A stretch of DNA of 64,000 nt, taken from the NCBI GenBank assembly GCA_014338005.1, contig QUBZ01000005.1, positions 17,301 to 81,300 on the forward strand, written 5' to 3'. The notes beneath the pieces were generated by a model. It had not been told where the DNA came from and ran no database searches. It saw only the letters and a program-made list of their open reading frames with translations. The position numbers and the translations under genes are program-made. Shown one piece after another: positions 62,092-64,000 of the stretch. This stretch comes from Chloroflexota bacterium (GTDB taxonomy: Bacteria > Chloroflexota > Anaerolineae > Aggregatilineales > Phototrophicaceae). Position 1 is the stretch's first letter. Every line of letters begins with the position of its first letter.

Positions 62092-63761
62092 GCAACAATT
62101 TGCTGAACATCAAAACGCCCGCGCAGGATCAGGCCAAAGACCTTAAAAGCGATTTTGGGCTGGAAAATCATGGCCTGACGAACCTGAACACCATTTACTG
62201 GAATCTGCCGCCGGAGGCGCTGTACGAAGAAATCACCTTCCGGCGCGAGGGGCAGATCGCCAAACACGGCCCGGTAGTGGTGAATACCGGCAAGTTCACC
62301 TCACGCGCGGCGGCGGATAAATTCATCGTGCGCGAGCCGAGTTCGGAAAATCATGTCTGGTGGGGCGAGTATAACCGGCCCATCGCCGCCGATAAGTTCG
62401 CGGAAATTTTCAGCCGGATGCAGGGTTTCCTGCAAGGCAAGGACGTTTTTGTGCAGGACTGTTTTGCCGGGGCGCAGGCGGAATACCGGCTGCCGATTCG
62501 GATTATCACCGAGTATGCCTGGCACAGCCTGTTCGCCCAGAATATGTTCCTGCTGCCGAACAGCCGGGAAGCCTACCGCCAGCATATCCCGGATTTCACG
62601 CTGATCTGCGCGCCGTCGTTTAAGGCTTACGAGCCGATTGATGCTACGCGCACCGGCACGTTTATCGTGTTGAACTTCGAGCAGCGGTTGTGTCTGATCG
62701 GCGGGACGGCCTACGCGGGCGAGATCAAAAAGTCGGTTTTTACGGTGTTAAACTACCTGCTGCCGCTCCAGAATGTGATGAGTATGCACTGTTCGGCCAA
62801 TACCGGCCCGGATGGGGATACGGCGCTGTTTTTCGGCCTGTCCGGGACGGGCAAAACCACGCTGTCCGCCGACCCGACGCGCGGGCTGATCGGCGATGAC
62901 GAACACGGCTGGAGCGACGAGGGTATTTTTAACGTCGAAAACGGCTGTTACGCGAAAGTCATCCAGCTTTCGCCGACGGCAGAACCGCAGATCTACGCCG
63001 CCATTCATCGTTTTGGCGCGATTCTCGAAAACGTGGTTTACGACCCGGTGACGCGCAAAATTGACCTGGACGACGACCGCCTGACCGAAAACACCCGCGC
63101 TTCGTACCCGCTGGAATACATTGATAATGCCGTGTCCAGTAAGGTCGGCGGGCATCCTAAAAATATCCTGCTGCTGACCTGCGACGCCCAGGGTGTGATG
63201 CCGCCCATCGCCCGGCTGACGCCCGACCAGGCACTTTATCACTTCATCTCCGGCTATACGTCAAAAATCGCCGGCACGGAAGCGGGGGTCGGGGCGCAGC
63301 CGGAAATCACCTTCAGCACGTGTTTTGGCGCGCCGTTTATGGTACACCACCCCTGGGTATATGCCGATCTGCTCAAACGCAAGGTGCAGCGTTACGGCGC
63401 GACCTGCTGGTTGATTAACACCGGCTGGGTGGGCGGGTCGTATGGCATCGGCAAACGCATCAGCATTCGGTACACACGGGCGCTGCTGAACGCGGCGCTG
63501 TCCGGCGCGCTTAACGAGGTTGAATTTTATACCGACCCTGTATTTGGTTTCGAGGTTCCCAAAAGACTCGAAGGTCTGCCGGAGGATGTATTGTATCCGT
63601 CCCGCGCCTGGAGTGACCAGGAAGCCTATTGGGATCAGTACCGCCAGCTGGCGGCGCGCTTTATCGCCAACTTCAGGAAATTCGCGGCGGAATGCCCGCC
63701 GGAACTGGAACTGGCCGGGCCGCTGGCACACGGCGAGCTGTTCTCCGCCAATCTGGATTAG
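62088..63761 (+). CDS. pckA: phosphoenolpyruvate carboxykinase (ATP)
   Basis: Turns oxaloacetate and ATP into PEP and CO2, the entry to gluconeogenesis. 557 residues. The ATP loop GLSGTGKTTLS includes Lys256; YAGEIKKSVFTVLNYLLP, MHCSANTG, LIGDDEHGW and RISIRYTRALLNAALSG are typical of the ATP family. It is slightly longer than the usual ~535. It is translated together with the aminotransferase. Confidence 0.96.
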   Translation: MSNNLLNIKTPAQDQAKDLKSDFGLENHGLTNLNTIYWNLPPEALYEEITFRREGQIAKHGPVVVNTGKFTSRAAADKFIVREPSSENHVWWGEYNRPIAADKFAEIFSRMQGFLQGKDVFVQDCFAGAQAEYRLPIRIITEYAWHSLFAQNMFLLPNSREAYRQHIPDFTLICAPSFKAYEPIDATRTGTFIVLNFEQRLCLIGGTAYAGEIKKSVFTVLNYLLPLQNVMSMHCSANTGPDGDTALFFGLSGTGKTTLSADPTRGLIGDDEHGWSDEGIFNVENGCYAKVIQLSPTAEPQIYAAIHRFGAILENVVYDPVTRKIDLDDDRLTENTRASYPLEYIDNAVSSKVGGHPKNILLLTCDAQGVMPPIARLTPDQALYHFISGYTSKIAGTEAGVGAQPEITFSTCFGAPFMVHHPWVYADLLKRKVQRYGATCWLINTGWVGGSYGIGKRISIRYTRALLNAALSGALNEVEFYTDPVFGFEVPKRLEGLPEDVLYPSRAWSDQEAYWDQYRQLAARFIANFRKFAAECPPELELAGPLAHGELFSANLD

Positions 63762-64000
63762 GGCGTGTTCTGTTAACTCTGCCTCTGATAAAGCGGTGAT
63801 TGCTAGTTCCCTCCCCCTGCCCCTCCCCAAGTTTTGGCTGAGGGGATCAAAACAGCTCACAATAGATGTTTAAGTCCCCTCTCCATTACATGGAGAGGGG
63901 ATCTGGAGTTTGGCAGATTAAAGGAAGTCGTTGTGAGAAAACAGCGACTTTTTTGTTGCGGGGATAAGGAAAAGGAGGCAGAAGGTAGTTCAGGAACGAG
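63762..64000. other. end-of-window gap with palindromic repeats
   Basis: No gene is supported. The sequence is a mix of CCCTCCCC / GAGGGG blocks like those at 3240-3360. No strong terminator with a T-run was found for pckA. Confidence 0.5.
63876..63900. repeat. palindromic hairpin (CCCCTCTCCAT / ATGGAGAGGGG)
   Basis: A perfect 11-bp stem around a three-base loop. Its CCCCTC core and central AT-rich loop resemble the palindromes at 3270-3335, so these are likely members of one dispersed family. Confidence 0.75.

Overview
The window is GC-rich (about 60% by eye), gene-dense DNA from a free-living bacterium. No rRNA, tRNA, CRISPR array, insertion sequence or phage gene was recognised. The best lineage guess is Chloroflexota, probably an Anaerolineae-like member. 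The basis is inference: long Pro/Thr 'TPTPT' stalks in secreted and membrane proteins, a long-form RmlA, an RNase J, an ATP-type PEP carboxykinase, a TgpA-like transglutaminase, many GT-C membrane glycosyltransferases, and short palindromic repeats in the gaps. No phylogenetic marker was compared.

Layout. 1-5.2 kb: a partial methyltransferase, a repeat-rich membrane protein, metK under a SAM-I riboswitch, then folE divergent from folB-folK. 5.2-24.1 kb: a surface-polysaccharide and sugar-nucleotide region (two Wzz-like proteins, a BY-kinase, rmlA, rmlB, rmlD, three glycosyltransferases) interleaved with glnA, an M28 and an M1 peptidase, rnhB, a FRG-domain protein and a large secreted beta-propeller protein. 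24.1-30.6 kb: a cyclase-family hydrolase, an SDR, a compositionally different glycoamylase-like gene, and an operon of bactofilin, HEAT-repeat protein, unknown protein and low-molecular-weight phosphatase. 30.6-39.2 kb: an MFS transporter, an SH3-like protein, response regulators, a PadR regulator, two GT-C-like membrane proteins and a GAF histidine kinase. 39.3-48.8 kb: icd, a membrane protein of unknown function, a phosphohexomutase with a glycerol-1-phosphate-dehydrogenase-like protein, a GCS2-like ligase with a sorbosone-dehydrogenase-like protein, and wecE. 48.8-55.6 kb: RNase J with a structured leader, a transglutaminase membrane protein, a GT-C protein and rnpB. 55.6-60.7 kb: a flavinylation and haem redox operon divergent from an OmpR-type two-component system. 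60.8-63.8 kb: an aminotransferase overlapping pckA.

How the genes work together. RmlA, RmlB and RmlD give most of the dTDP-rhamnose route (RmlC is not in the window). The glycosyltransferases, Wzz-like proteins and BY-kinase would assemble and export a glycan. WecE gives dTDP-4-amino-fucose from the RmlB product. Icd, the aminotransferase and PckA link amino acids and the TCA cycle to gluconeogenesis. The best candidate for a little-described system is the block at 55.6-60.7 kb. There a DUF4405-like haem membrane protein, a two-segment membrane protein, an FMN-binding protein carrying an ApbE target motif, and ApbE itself form one operon. It faces a two-component system across a gap holding two 22-base near-identical direct repeats. 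This looks like a transmembrane electron path to a covalently bound flavin under its own regulator.

Starts were moved from the longest reading frame wherever a ribosome binding site, a promoter or an RNA structure argued for it. All domain calls are from reading motifs; no database search was run.
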